NCBI RefSeq assembly: GCF_003369835.1
Contig: NZ_QPMJ01000001.1
Span: 992,001-1,056,000 of the forward strand
Direction: 5' to 3'
Length of the DNA: 64,000 nucleotides
From: Halorussus rarus
GTDB taxonomy: Archaea > Halobacteriota > Halobacteria > Halobacteriales > Haladaptataceae
Shown here: positions 1 through 9,760 of the stretch, one piece after another
Numbering within the stretch: position 1 is the first letter of the stretch
Layout of the letters: every line of letters begins with the position of its first letter
Notes under the pieces: model-generated
Told to the model about the DNA's origin: nothing
Databases searched by the model: none
Seen by the model: only the letters and a program-made list of their open reading frames with translations
Program-made: the position numbers and the translations under genes

Positions 1-942
1 GTTCCGACTGCTCTCGAGGTAGAGGTGCGCGAGCGCGAGGCCGAACACGGGGAACAGCACCGCACCCACGGCGGCCCCGACGATGGCGGGCGCGACGTCG
101 TACGGTCCGCCGAACGCCGCCGCCACGTAGTCCGAGCCCAGGACGACGAGGAGGTAGGCGACCGCCACGACGAACATCTTCCGGGCGTTCTCGCGGGTCG
201 CGCGCCACCCGGCCCGGACGCTGGCGAGGGGGCCGGCCCGGTCGACGACGCAGGCCTGGAACGCGAGCAGGAGGCGGTCGAGGAGGTACGCCGGCACGAC
301 CAGCAGCGCCAGCCCCGGGAGATAGCGCTCGCTCTCCATCGCGGCGTACGACGGGAGCCCGCCGAACGCGACCAGCACTCCCACGGCGACCGCCGTGCCG
401 GCCAATGCCGGAAGTCGCTTCGTCGCGGCGACCACCCGGGCGCCGAGCGGCCGGGCCTCGGCGGTCAGCGTCTCGCCGGCCACCGCGTCGGCGGCGGTCA
501 GCGAGAACGCGCCGGCCGCGACCGCGAGGGCGAGGAACTGGGCGAGGTACGCCGGGAGCACCCAGTCGGCGACCTCGAGGTCGGCGGTGGGCGACGACCG
601 GGTGACGCCGGCCACCGCGACGACCGCCGGGAGCCCCGCGGCGAGCGCGACCCCAAACAGTTCCCGGCGGTGCCGCGCGACCCCCCACGACCACCGGAGG
701 GTGTCGAGCACGTCGAGTTTCCGGACGTGGACGCGGGGGGACCGCCGGGCGGAACGGTCCTCGGAATCAGAGTGGTCGACGGAGCTGTCCGCGGCCGCGG
801 GGTTGCGGGCGTCGCGGGCGCCACCGTCGTCGACAGGGGAGTGGCCGGTCGTGCTGCCGTCGAGTCCGGTCGCGTCTCGGCGTCCGCGGTCGCGGTCGCG
901 CTCGACGGACTCGCGCCCGGTTCCGTCCCGCCGGTCGTCCAT
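1..942 (-). CDS. Multi-pass membrane protein, 3' end cut by window
   Basis: Open frame from an ATG at 942 to the left edge with no stop, so the C-terminus is missing. The first roughly 75 residues are hydrophilic, rich in Asp, Arg and Ser and probably disordered. The rest is hydrophobic, with about five or six likely membrane segments rich in Ala, Val and Leu. A TATA-like box (TTTATA, about 966-973 on the minus strand) lies about 27 nt before this ATG, which supports a leaderless start here. I do not recognise a catalytic motif; the architecture resembles haloarchaeal membrane proteins of unknown function. It is transcribed in the same direction as the ABC exporter that precedes it, separated by about 90 nt. 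Confidence 0.7.
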   Translation of the reverse strand, partial: MDDRRDGTGRESVERDRDRGRRDATGLDGSTTGHSPVDDGGARDARNPAAADSSVDHSDSEDRSARRSPRVHVRKLDVLDTLRWSWGVARHRRELFGVALAAGLPAVVAVAGVTRSSPTADLEVADWVLPAYLAQFLALAVAAGAFSLTAADAVAGETLTAEARPLGARVVAATKRLPALAGTAVAVGVLVAFGGLPSYAAMESERYLPGLALLVVPAYLLDRLLLAFQACVVDRAGPLASVRAGWRATRENARKMFVVAVAYLLVVLGSDYVAAAFGGPYDVAPAIVGAAVGAVLFPVFGLALAHLYLESSRN

Positions 943-1030
943 GCGGCGTCGTTCACGAACGGCTGATATAAATTTCGCGGAGGCGGCGCGGGCGAGCGCG
1001 CTGCACTGCCGCGCCGTGGTCGGGTCGGCC

Positions 1031-2962
1031 TCAGTCCATCGACTCGCCGCTCCCCATCCCCTCCCGGGCGACCCGGGCGCTGGCCTGCTCGACGAACTCG
1101 TCGGGCAGGCGGTCGATCTCGCCGGCCTGGACCCGCCAGAGGTTGGCGTACAGCCCCTCCTCGGCCAGCAGTTGCTCGTGGGTGCCCCGCTGGACGATGC
1201 GGCCGTCCTCGACCACGAGGATGGTGTCGGCGTCGCGCACCGTCGAGAGCCGGTGAGCGATGACGAAGGTCGTGCGGTCGGCCGCCAGCTTGTCGATGGA
1301 CTGCTGGATGAGCATCTCGGTCTCGGTGTCGACCGCGGAGGTCGCCTCGTCGAAGACGAGAATCTCCGGGCGCTGGAGGATGGTCCGCGCGATGGCGACC
1401 CGCTGGCGCTGGCCCCCCGACAGCTTCACGCCGCGCTCGCCGATGTCGGTGTCGTAGCCCGCCGAGAGGTTCCGGACGAACTCGTGGGCCTCCGCCCGTT
1501 TCGCGGCCTCGACGACCTCCTCGCGGCTCGCGTCGAAGCTCCCGTACCGGATGTTCTCCGCGACCGTCCCGTCGAACAGGAAGTTGTCCTGGCCGACGTA
1601 CCCCATCGACCGCCGGAGGCTGGCGATGGTCACGTCGCGTACGTCCGTCCCGTCGATCCGTACCGCGCCCTCGTCGACGTCGTAGAGGCGCAGCAGCAGT
1701 TTGACGATGGTCGTCTTGCCCGCGCCGGTCGGGCCCACGATGCCGACAGTCTCCCCGGGTTCGGCCTCGAAGTCGACGTCCTCGAGGACAAATTCGTCCT
1801 CGTACCCGAACGAGACGTCGTCGAACTCGACCCGGCCCTCGACGTCGCCGAGGTCGGTGGCGTCGGGCGCGTCCTCGATGCCGACCGGGAGGCTCATCAG
1901 CCCGAGAATGCGCTTGGTCGAGGCCTTCGCGTCCTCGTAGCGCTCGACGATGTTGCCCATCTGGGCGAGGGGGTTGACCATGCGCTGGGTCAGCAGCAGG
2001 AACGTCGTGAGCCTGCCCACGGTGAGGTCGCCCGAGAACGGGTCGGGCGGCCCCTGCAGTATCCAGACGCCGCCGACGACGAACGTGGCGATGAACGCCA
2101 GCGACGTGAGCGCCTGCAGACCGGGTCGGTAGACGAAGCTCAGCCGGAGCGCGAGCCAGTCGAGCCGGAAGTACCGGTAGGAGTGGTCCTCCACCCGCTC
2201 GTCCTCGTACTCCTCGGTGTTGCTCGCCTTGATGACCTGGATGCCGTTGAGGTTGTTCTCCAGCCGGCTGTTGAGGTCGCCGATGGACGACCGGACGTCC
2301 GAGTAGCGCTCCTCGGCCAGCCGGGTGTACCAGTAGGTGAACAGCACGGAGAGGGGGATGACGACAAGCGTCACCGCCGCCAGCTGGGCGTTGAACCAGA
2401 GCAGGACGGCGGCGGTGCCGGCCATCAGGACGGCGAGCTGGATGGCCTCGCCCATCATCGAGTCGAGGAACTGCTCCAGCCGGTTGGTGTCGTTCGAGAG
2501 GATGGAGATGAGCTCGCCGGTCTGCATCTCGTCGAAGAAGTCCATGTCGAGCCGCTGCATCCGCTGGTAGGTGGCGGTCCGGACCTCGTGTTTCACCCGG
2601 TGGGAGAAGAGGTTGAGCGAGGTCTGGCGCACGAAGTTGAGGACCGCCTGGCCGACCATCGCGACCGCCATCAGGCCCACGGCGAACCAGAACTGGTCGA
2701 GGGTGCCGTCGGGGAGCCGCGCCGCCGGGAAGCCGGGCAGCGCGAACGGCTGGTCGCTGCGGAACACGGCGTCTATCGCCACCCCGAGCACGACCGGCGG
2801 GACCAGCGAGAGCCCCCTGGCTCCGATGCTCGACAGGATGCCGAGCAGGAACCACTTGCGTGCGCCCTCGCCGAACCGAACGAACAGCTGTATCAGCGGA
2901 TGCTCTACCTCCTCGCGGTGTTTCTCGACGTACTCGGCGTCGAGGGGTTGGTCCCTACTCAT
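1031..2962 (-). CDS. ABC exporter, fused permease and ATPase
   Basis: A 643-residue half-transporter of the lipid/multidrug exporter type (ABCB/MsbA-like). Residues 1-340 form the membrane domain with about six helices. Residues 375-610 form the nucleotide-binding domain: Walker A GPTGAGKTT near 408-416, signature LSGGQRQR near 512, Walker B ILVFDEATSA near 533, and the H-loop AHRLS after it. Such half-transporters work as homo- or heterodimers in the cytoplasmic membrane. No second half-transporter is adjacent, so a homodimer is the simpler reading. The substrate cannot be told from sequence. Confidence 0.93.
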   Translation of the reverse strand: MSRDQPLDAEYVEKHREEVEHPLIQLFVRFGEGARKWFLLGILSSIGARGLSLVPPVVLGVAIDAVFRSDQPFALPGFPAARLPDGTLDQFWFAVGLMAVAMVGQAVLNFVRQTSLNLFSHRVKHEVRTATYQRMQRLDMDFFDEMQTGELISILSNDTNRLEQFLDSMMGEAIQLAVLMAGTAAVLLWFNAQLAAVTLVVIPLSVLFTYWYTRLAEERYSDVRSSIGDLNSRLENNLNGIQVIKASNTEEYEDERVEDHSYRYFRLDWLALRLSFVYRPGLQALTSLAFIATFVVGGVWILQGPPDPFSGDLTVGRLTTFLLLTQRMVNPLAQMGNIVERYEDAKASTKRILGLMSLPVGIEDAPDATDLGDVEGRVEFDDVSFGYEDEFVLEDVDFEAEPGETVGIVGPTGAGKTTIVKLLLRLYDVDEGAVRIDGTDVRDVTIASLRRSMGYVGQDNFLFDGTVAENIRYGSFDASREEVVEAAKRAEAHEFVRNLSAGYDTDIGERGVKLSGGQRQRVAIARTILQRPEILVFDEATSAVDTETEMLIQQSIDKLAADRTTFVIAHRLSTVRDADTILVVEDGRIVQRGTHEQLLAEEGLYANLWRVQAGEIDRLPDEFVEQASARVAREGMGSGESMD

Positions 2963-3152
2963 CGAAGTCGGTAATCCCTGGGTCGTACCCGCACGCCTCT
3001 CAAAAATCTTGGCGAACCAGCATGCGCGTCCGGGGAATCGCTTGCCTCCTGTCCCAGATTGCGTCCGCGTCGTCCCGTCGGGGCCGGGCTGTTCCGGACC
3101 GCGTCGAGCGCAGACGGGGGGACTTATCGGCCGCGAGGTACTTCACCCGCAC

Positions 3153-3617
3153 ATGGAAGTGTTGAATCCGCGCGTCCGGCTCGCCTGGAGCGTCGGCGCG
3201 GTCACGACCGCCGTCGTCCTCGGCATCGCCGTCGCCGCAGTGGACCGGTTCGCGCTCGGCGTGGGCCTCTGGGTCGCAGTCGCGGTCGCGGTCGCCGCAC
3301 TGGTCCTGGGCGTCGCCTTCGCCGTCCTCCGGTACCGCGTCTGGCGGTTCGAGGTGCGCGAGGACGACCTCTACCTGGAGCGCGGCGTCCTGACCCGGGT
3401 GAACACGGTTGTCCCGTTCGTCCGGGTCCAGCACGTCGACACCCAGCGCGGGCCGGTCGAGCGCGCGCTCGGACTCGCCAGCGTCGTGGTGTACACCGCC
3501 GGGTCGCGGGGCGCCGACGTGCGCGTGCCGGGGCTGACGCCCGAGCGGGCCGACGACCTCCAGGAACGGCTCCGCCGCCTCGCCATCGAGAGCGAGAGCG
3601 ACGCCGACGCGGTATGA
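3153..3617 (+). CDS. PH-domain membrane protein (YdbS-like)
   Basis: A 154-residue protein with two N-terminal membrane helices (about residues 8-60) followed by one bacterial-PH-type domain (bPH_2/YdbS family), recognisable by the pattern YLERGVLTRVNTVVPF...VQHVDTQRGPVERALGL. The start at 3153 is chosen because an earlier in-frame start would extend through non-coding-looking sequence antisense to the ABC exporter's start region. Its stop overlaps the start of the next gene by four bases (ATGA), so the two are an operon, as ydbS and ydbT are in Bacillus. The role of this family is not firmly established; the Bacillus pair is linked to envelope stress. Confidence 0.85.
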   Translation: MEVLNPRVRLAWSVGAVTTAVVLGIAVAAVDRFALGVGLWVAVAVAVAALVLGVAFAVLRYRVWRFEVREDDLYLERGVLTRVNTVVPFVRVQHVDTQRGPVERALGLASVVVYTAGSRGADVRVPGLTPERADDLQERLRRLAIESESDADAV

Positions 3618-5203
3618 GGCTCCACCCGTTCTCCGTCCCGCTCCGGGCGGCGTCCCGCGGGCTCAGCATCGGCCTCATGCTGTTCTTCCTCGGCCAGTCG
3701 CTGTCGGGGACCGACTTCCTCCCGTTCCCGCTCGCGGGGCCGGTGCTGGTCGCGCTGGCCGCCCTCGGCGTGCTCGCGGCCGCGCTCTGGCAGGTCGCCT
3801 ACTACCGGCGGTTCGAGTACGACCTCACCGACGACGGCCTCGAAATCGCGTCGGGAGTGGTCTCGCGCCGCCACCGCGAGATTCCGCTCGGCCGAGTCCA
3901 GAACGTCGACATCTCGCGCAACGTGATCCAGCGCGCGCTCGGGGTCGCCGCTCTCGACGTCGAGACGGCCGGCGGCGGCGCGACCGAGGCCAGCCTCCGG
4001 TACGTCGGCTACGACGAGGCCAAGCGCCTCCAGCGCGAGATACAGCGACTGAAACGCGACGGCGCCGAGGCGGACGCCGACGGCGAACCGCGCGAGGAGG
4101 CCGAGGAACTGCTCTTCGAGCTCCGGACCGAGGAGCTGGCGCTGCTGAGCGTCCTCTCGTTCGACTTCCGGTACCTCTCGCTGCTGGCGTTCGGGCCGGC
4201 CGCCTTCCCCTTCCTGCCCGGGTTCGCCGAGGTCGCCGTCGTCGGCGGCGTCCTGCTCGTGGCGCTGCTGCTCGGCGCGCTGTGGGTCATCAGCGCCGCG
4301 GTCACGTTCGCCCGCTACTACGGCTTCCGGCTCGCCCGCGTCGACGACGAGCTCCGGTACGAGCGCGGCCTGCTCCAGCGCTACGACGGGTCGATCCCGC
4401 TGTCGAAGGTCCAGACGCTCACCCTCGAGGCCAACGTCCTGATGCGGCGGTTCGGCTACGCCACGCTGGCGGTCGAGACCGCCGGCTACGGGCCGGGACA
4501 GGCGCCCTCGCAGGGGTCGGAGGCCGCGGTGCCGCTGGCGACCCGCGAGCGCGTGCTCCGGCTGGCCCGCGAGGTCGAGGAGTTCGACCTGCCGGCGTTC
4601 GAGCGCCCGCCGAAGCGGGCCCGGACGCGGTACGCGTTCCGGTACGCGCTCGCGCTGCTCGGCCTCGCCGGTGCGCTGTACGTCCTCGAACTCGTCGTGG
4701 CACCGCCGGCGCCCGTCCCGCTCGCCGCGATTCCGCTCGCGCTCCTCGTCGTCGCGCCGGTCGCGGCCCACCTCGCGTGGCGCAACCGGGGGTACGCGAC
4801 CGGCGAGGACCACGCGTTCACGCGCAACGGGTTCTGGAACCGGACGACGAAGGTGGTGCCGTACTACCGGGTCCAGACCGTAATCCAGAGCCAGACCGTC
4901 TTCCAGCGCCGCCGCCGGCTCGCCAGCGTCGTCGTCGACACCGCGAGTTCGGCGGGCGGAGCCGCGGCCGCGATGGACCTCGACGCGGCCGACGCCGAGC
5001 GCCTCCGGGAGTCCGTCGCCGAGCGGTTGCAGGCGAGTATCGTCGATTCGCCGCCCCGGCGGGCTGCAGCGTCCGACTCCGACCGTGACGCGACCGCAGA
5101 CGACGACTCGGCCGTAGATGCGGACCCGGATGCCGAGCCGGACGCGGACTCTGACTCGAACTCGGACTCCGACGCCGACCGGGACTCCCCTCGTCGAGAC
5201 TGA
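3614..5203 (+). CDS. PH-domain membrane protein (YdbT-like)
   Basis: A 529-residue partner of the preceding gene, translationally coupled by the ATGA overlap at 3614-3617. It contains three bPH_2-type repeats, each with a motif like RxxEIPLxxVQNVD or GSIPLSKVQTL, separated by paired membrane helices (about 15-60, 190-235 and 340-385). The last 45 residues are a low-complexity Asp/Ser/Ala tail, typical of a haloarchaeal cytoplasmic tail. The multiple-PH layout matches YdbT. It probably forms a membrane complex with the small YdbS-like protein; function unknown. Confidence 0.85.
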   Translation: MRLHPFSVPLRAASRGLSIGLMLFFLGQSLSGTDFLPFPLAGPVLVALAALGVLAAALWQVAYYRRFEYDLTDDGLEIASGVVSRRHREIPLGRVQNVDISRNVIQRALGVAALDVETAGGGATEASLRYVGYDEAKRLQREIQRLKRDGAEADADGEPREEAEELLFELRTEELALLSVLSFDFRYLSLLAFGPAAFPFLPGFAEVAVVGGVLLVALLLGALWVISAAVTFARYYGFRLARVDDELRYERGLLQRYDGSIPLSKVQTLTLEANVLMRRFGYATLAVETAGYGPGQAPSQGSEAAVPLATRERVLRLAREVEEFDLPAFERPPKRARTRYAFRYALALLGLAGALYVLELVVAPPAPVPLAAIPLALLVVAPVAAHLAWRNRGYATGEDHAFTRNGFWNRTTKVVPYYRVQTVIQSQTVFQRRRRLASVVVDTASSAGGAAAAMDLDAADAERLRESVAERLQASIVDSPPRRAAASDSDRDATADDDSAVDADPDAEPDADSDSNSDSDADRDSPRRD

Positions 5204-5239
5204 ACGGTTTTTTACCCCTCGCGGTCCCAGTGGCGGGTA

Positions 5240-7117
5240 ATGACCGACTACGACCACGACTACGAGGAGCTCGGCCTCGTCGCTGGACTGGAGATCCACC
5301 AGCAGCTCGACACCGAGACCAAGCTGTTCTGCGAGTGCCCGACCGAACTCCGCGAGCCCGAGGAGTCGACCCGCCGGTTCACCCGGTTCCTCCACCCGAC
5401 CAAGAGCGAACTCGGCGAGCTCGACCAGGCCGCCGTCGAGGAGAGCCGGGTCGACCGGGAGTTCGAGTACCTGGCCTACGACTCGACCTGTCTGGTCGAG
5501 GCCGACGACGAGCCGCCCCACCGGCTCGACGACGAGGCCCAGGAGGTCGTCCTGGAGATCGCCCAGCTGCTCGACATGGAGCCGGTCGACCAGGCCCACG
5601 TCATGCGCAAGATCGTGGTCGACGGGTCGAACACCTCCGGCTTCCAGCGCTCGACCCTGATGGCGACCGACGGCGAGATCGAGACCAGCGAGGGCCCGGT
5701 CGGCGTCGAGGACCTGCTGCTGGAGGAGGAGAGCGCTCAGCGCGTCGCGGAGACCGACGAGGGCGTCCGGTACAGCCTCGACCGGCTCGGCATCCCGCTC
5801 GTGGAGATCGGCACCGACCCCGACATCCGGTCGCCCGCGCAGGCCCGCGAGGCCGCCGAGACCATCGGGATGCTGCTGCGCTCGACCGGCAAGGTCAAGC
5901 GCGGGCTGGGCACCATCCGCCAGGACGTCAACATCTCCATCGCCGAGGGCGCCCGGGTCGAGGTCAAGGGCGTCCAGAGCCTCGACGACATCGACGACCT
6001 CGTCGAGAACGAGGTCCACCGCCAGGTCCGCCTGCTCGAGCTCCGCGACGAGCTCCGCGAACGCGACGCCTCGGTGGGCGACGTCGCGGACGTGACCGAC
6101 GTGTTCGCGGACACCGAGTCGGGCGTCATCGAGTCGGCCATCGAGTCCGGCGGCAAGGTCACCGCGGTCCCGCTCTACGACTTCGACGGCGTCGTAGGCG
6201 CCGAGCTCCAGCCCGACCGCCGCCTGGGCACCGAGCTGTCGGACCACGCCAAGCGCCACGGCGCGGGCGGCATCTTCCACACCGACGAGCTCCCGGCCTA
6301 CGGCGTGACCGACGAGGAGGTCGCGGCGCTCCGGGACGCGGTCGGCGCGGGCGACGACGACGCGGTCGCCATCGTCGCGGCCGACCCCGAGACCGCCGAC
6401 CTCGCCATCGAGGCGGCGGCCGAGCGGGCCGCGACCGCGCTGGAGGGCGTGCCCGAGGAGACCCGCGGCGCCAACGAGGACGGCACGACCCGGTACCTCC
6501 GGCCGCTGCCCGGCGCGGCCCGGATGTACCCCGAGACCGACGTGCCCCCGGTCGAGCCGGACGCCAGCGAGGTCGAAACCCCCGAACTCCTCACCGAGAA
6601 GGTCGAGCGCTACCGGGACGAGTACGGCCTCGACGCGGGGCTGGCCGAGCAGGTCGCGTACGGCGAACGCATGCCGCTGTTCGAGCGCGCGGTCGAGGAG
6701 TTGGGCTCGGACCCGACGCTCGCGGCCCAGACCGTCGAGAGCACTGTGACCGAGCTCCGGCGCGACGGCGTGCCGGTCGAGAACCTGGAGGAGGACCACT
6801 TCCTCGAGACGCTCGAACTGGTCGCCGCGGGCGAGACCGCGAAGGGGAACGTCGGCGAGGCGCTGACTGCGCTCGCCGAGAGCCCCGACCTCACCGCCGC
6901 GGAGGCGGTCGAGCGGGAGGGCCTGGGCAGCGCCGACGAGGACGAGGTCCGCGAGGCCATCGTCGACGTGGTCGAGCGCAACCAGGGCCAGGTCGAGGAG
7001 CAGGGGATGCAGGCGTTCTCGGCCCTGATGGGCGAGGCGATGGGCGCGCTCGGCGGGAGCGCCGACGGCGACCAGGTGAGTCAGCTCCTGCGCGAGGAGA
7101 TCCAGAAGCGGGCCTGA
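5240..7117 (+). CDS. gatE: Glu-tRNA(Gln) amidotransferase subunit E
   Basis: GatE, 625 residues, the tRNA-recognising and kinase subunit of the archaeal GatDE amidotransferase, which converts Glu-tRNA(Gln) to Gln-tRNA(Gln) in the cytoplasm. The N-terminus carries the GatB/GatE signature (GLVAGLEIHQQLDTETKLFC), followed by the conserved catalytic core, an AspRS-like insertion around residues 270-400 and a C-terminal YqeY-like helical tail. A TATA-like run (TTTTTTACC near 5208-5216) sits about 27 nt before the ATG, indicating a leaderless transcript. Its partner GatD is not in this window. Confidence 0.97.
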   Translation: MTDYDHDYEELGLVAGLEIHQQLDTETKLFCECPTELREPEESTRRFTRFLHPTKSELGELDQAAVEESRVDREFEYLAYDSTCLVEADDEPPHRLDDEAQEVVLEIAQLLDMEPVDQAHVMRKIVVDGSNTSGFQRSTLMATDGEIETSEGPVGVEDLLLEEESAQRVAETDEGVRYSLDRLGIPLVEIGTDPDIRSPAQAREAAETIGMLLRSTGKVKRGLGTIRQDVNISIAEGARVEVKGVQSLDDIDDLVENEVHRQVRLLELRDELRERDASVGDVADVTDVFADTESGVIESAIESGGKVTAVPLYDFDGVVGAELQPDRRLGTELSDHAKRHGAGGIFHTDELPAYGVTDEEVAALRDAVGAGDDDAVAIVAADPETADLAIEAAAERAATALEGVPEETRGANEDGTTRYLRPLPGAARMYPETDVPPVEPDASEVETPELLTEKVERYRDEYGLDAGLAEQVAYGERMPLFERAVEELGSDPTLAAQTVESTVTELRRDGVPVENLEEDHFLETLELVAAGETAKGNVGEALTALAESPDLTAAEAVEREGLGSADEDEVREAIVDVVERNQGQVEEQGMQAFSALMGEAMGALGGSADGDQVSQLLREEIQKRA

Positions 7118-7210
7118 GAACGGAGCCGAAGACTGTGACGGGGGCAGAACCTCTTTCAGGGTCGGTCTCGTCACGCCGAGACGATACGTGATCGGAAGCG
7201 CCTCCCGACC

Positions 7211-8044
7211 ATGACTGATTCGGACGAGGGCGTGTCCCCGTCGGGTGCGACGCTATCGTACGGAAACATCCTGGAACGGGAGATACAGAACGCGCTCAAG
7301 GAGATGCGACGACCCCGAGGTGGGCTCTTTCTGTCGGGGCTGTCGGCCGGCTTGACCGTGAGCTTCGGCGCGCTGTTCATGGGGATGGCGCTGACGTTCT
7401 CGGGGGGGTTCGAGTCGATGCTGACCCAGCAGGTCACGCTGGCCAGCGTCTCCTCCATCGGCTTCCTGTTCGTGATCCTCGGCCAGACCGAGTTGTTCAC
7501 CGCCCACACGACGATGGCCGTCCTCCCCGTCCTCGACGGCCGAGCCTCGGTGGTCGACCTCGCACGACTCTGGGCCGTCGTCTACGCGTCGAACTTGCTC
7601 GGCTGTGCCGCGTTCGCCGGCCTGATAGCGCTCGTCGGACCGCCGATGGACATCGTCGACGCCCGGGCGTTCGGTTCACTGGCGCGTGCGCTCGTGCCGC
7701 TTTCGTGGTGGGTGATCCTGCTGAGCGGCGTCGTCGCCGGGTGGTTGATGGGTCTCGTCACGTGGCTCGTGGCCGCGAGTCGGGACACGGTCAGCCGGGT
7801 GTTGCTCACCGTCGTCGTCACGGCGGGCATCGGCTTCGGTCCGTTTCACCACTCGCTCCTGGGAACGACGGAGGTGCTCTCGGCGCTGTTCCTCGGAACC
7901 GGCGTCACGCTCGCCGAGTACGCCCACTTCCTCGGGTGGACCACCCTCGGCAACGTCGTGGGCGGGTCGGTGTTCGTCGGCCTGCTCAACTACGGCCACG
8001 CCGCGTTCTCGGGCGAGGAGACCGACACGGCCGCCGGGGAGTAG
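7211..8044 (+). CDS. Formate/nitrite (FNT) family channel
   Basis: A 277-residue integral membrane protein of the FocA/NirC family, with about six helices. The N-terminal cytoplasmic segment (1-45) precedes the first helix; the family core GLSAGLTVSFGALFMG and the central NLLGC half-helix are recognisable. Members conduct small anions such as formate, nitrite or hydrosulfide. The sequence belongs to the divergent branch often found in archaea, so the anion is not assigned. Its 3' end abuts a decayed gene on the opposite strand. Confidence 0.85.
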   Translation: MTDSDEGVSPSGATLSYGNILEREIQNALKEMRRPRGGLFLSGLSAGLTVSFGALFMGMALTFSGGFESMLTQQVTLASVSSIGFLFVILGQTELFTAHTTMAVLPVLDGRASVVDLARLWAVVYASNLLGCAAFAGLIALVGPPMDIVDARAFGSLARALVPLSWWVILLSGVVAGWLMGLVTWLVAASRDTVSRVLLTVVVTAGIGFGPFHHSLLGTTEVLSALFLGTGVTLAEYAHFLGWTTLGNVVGGSVFVGLLNYGHAAFSGEETDTAAGE

Positions 8045-8645
8045 TGAGTCGGGACCCCCGCGTGGTTACGATTCCGGACGAACGTCGGTCGGACGCCGCG
8101 ACTGGTTCCGAGGACGAACGCGAAGTACGCGAAGTCCGACTGGCCCGGTCGGTCCGTGCCGGGGAGGGCGAGTCCGTCGTCGGCCGTCCGGTAGTACTCG
8201 GCGGCGTAGTGGAGCGCGAACGCGGTGTGGAGCGCCATCCACGCGAACAGACCCCGGTCGCGCTGGCGAGCAGTTTGGCGGTGTCCCGCGGCGTTCCGGA
8301 CCCGGTCTCGAGCGTGAACAGGACGAACGCGAACGCGAGGCCGGCGAAGCTGATGAACACGACGAGCGTGAAGTCGACCGCGCGTCCCGGCCGCAACTAT
8401 CCCAGCAGCGAGCCAGCCGCCTCGGTCCGGGCCCAGCCGCTCGTCTCCTCCGGGGTCTGTCGAACCACCAGAAGCCAGGAGAACGCCAGCCAGGCCGCCG
8501 CGTACCCGTTCCACGCCAGGAGTATCCGGGTCTCGGTCACGAGGTCGGGTCGCAGGAGGTAGACCCCGACGAAGCACGCGACTGCCAGCGGCGTCGGGAC
8601 CCGGTCGAGCGGGCGGCTCGCGTACCGTGCAGCGGTCGTGAGCAT
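8042..8645 (-). pseudogene. DUF1345 membrane protein, frameshifted remnant
   Basis: A minus-strand DUF1345-type membrane protein can be followed across several frames. It starts at ATG 8645 and runs in one frame to a TAG at 8397 after about 82 residues. Homology continues in a second frame (VDFTLVVFISFAGLAFAFVL) to about 8245, then in a third (FAWMALHTAFALHYAAEYYR) to about 8105, then in yet another frame with FAASD in place of the family's FAVSD. The C-terminal helices are absent and the remnant runs up to the end of the FNT gene. Several indels plus a lost C-terminus point to a real pseudogene rather than one sequencing error. Confidence 0.8.
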
Positions 8646-8729
8646 CGGAGCGGTACGGTCGGGATACCGCCCCGAGCGGACTAAACGTATCGGCGCCGCC
8701 GCGAACAGACGATACGCGTCCGCGGCCGC

Positions 8730-9551
8730 CTACAGCGGCGTGCGCCGCCGGACGCCCGAGACGACCTCCCGCGTGACGACCGACCACCGGGGGTCGCTGA
8801 CCCGGCGCGAGAGCCTGTAGGCGACCCACACGAGCAGGACCGCGAACGCGGCGTCGGTCACCCAGTGGACGCCGAGGTACAGCGTCGAGAGGACGATGGC
8901 GACCGCCAGCACCCCGGCGGTGTAGGCGTACCGCGTGTCGGCCTTCTGGGCGTACAGCGCCGCCAGCACCGACAGGCCGGTGTGGAGGCTCGGGAACGCC
9001 TTCACGAGCGTGTCGGTCGAGAAGATGCCGTACTGGATGGCCGGACTGAGCTCGTACATCAGCGGCTCGACCGTCGAGAGGTACAGCGACGACACCTTCA
9101 CCGGGAACAGCAGGAAGAACGGCACCGCCGTCACGACGACGATGATGTACGCCAGCGCGTAGCGGTGGGCCTCCTCCTCGTCGTGGGCCTTCAGCTTGAA
9201 GTACGTGAACAGCACGACGAACGGGAAGCCGACGAGGTAGACGCCGGTCGCCAGCACGGTCAGCGGCGTGGCCGTGACTGCCTGGAACGCCGCGACGGTC
9301 GCGCCCTCGACGGCGTAGATGGCGCCGGTGAACGTCCGGGCGACGTGGAAGTGCATCGCCAGCGTGTTCACGATCTCGGTGACGATCCACGCGACCCCGA
9401 GGTACTTCCAGTCGGTCTTCAGGAAGTCGACCAGGAGCGTGCGGAACCGCTCGTCCGGGAGGAAGAGCCGCTTGCCGACGAGCATGGCCGCGACGCTCGG
9501 GACCGCGACGAGGAGGGTGAACTGGGTACCGAGCGGGAGGGAGGCAAACAT
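8730..9551 (-). CDS. PAP2-family membrane phosphatase
   Basis: A 273-residue membrane protein with about six helices. The C-terminal half carries two phosphatase motifs of the PAP2/AUR1 superfamily: KAFPSLHTG (motif 2, with catalytic His) and STLYLGVHWVTDAAF (motif 3, with His and Asp). The classical first motif KxxxxxxRP is not seen, as in the inositol-phosphotransferase/AUR1-like branch. It probably dephosphorylates or transfers headgroups of isoprenoid or phospholipid substrates at the membrane. A minus-strand TATA-like CTTTTATC lies near 9581-9589. Confidence 0.85.
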   Translation of the reverse strand: MFASLPLGTQFTLLVAVPSVAAMLVGKRLFLPDERFRTLLVDFLKTDWKYLGVAWIVTEIVNTLAMHFHVARTFTGAIYAVEGATVAAFQAVTATPLTVLATGVYLVGFPFVVLFTYFKLKAHDEEEAHRYALAYIIVVVTAVPFFLLFPVKVSSLYLSTVEPLMYELSPAIQYGIFSTDTLVKAFPSLHTGLSVLAALYAQKADTRYAYTAGVLAVAIVLSTLYLGVHWVTDAAFAVLLVWVAYRLSRRVSDPRWSVVTREVVSGVRRRTPL

Positions 9552-9760
9552 AGTATCGAGTAGCTACGCTCCTATCTGATAAAAGATTTGACTATCTGTC
9601 CGCCGCCGTGCGAACTGCACTCTAAGAACCTGTAGCATTGAAGGAACCCCCACTACCGTCTCGCACGTTGGCGGGCGAGCCGGAAAACCGTTCGGGCGAC
9701 CGCGGCCGGTTCGGGGCAGCCGGCCCCGGTGTCGCCCGCCGACGGATGCCGAGTGCGGGC

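Noticed and set aside
498-2855. Long antisense open frame over the ABC exporter and first membrane gene
   Set aside because: High-GC by-product: Arg/Pro/Gly-rich translation without any family motif, while another frame of the same strand has complete ABC motifs.
2571-3152. Longer N-terminus for the small PH-domain protein
   Set aside because: The extension lies antisense to the ABC exporter's 5' part and has no PH-family similarity; ATG 3153 gives the standard membrane-helix start.
3371-7174. Very long (1267-codon) antisense frame across the PH-domain genes and gatE
   Set aside because: Composition is that of a shadow frame (Leu/Val/Gly/Asp monotony) and the plus strand has clear, family-matching genes throughout.
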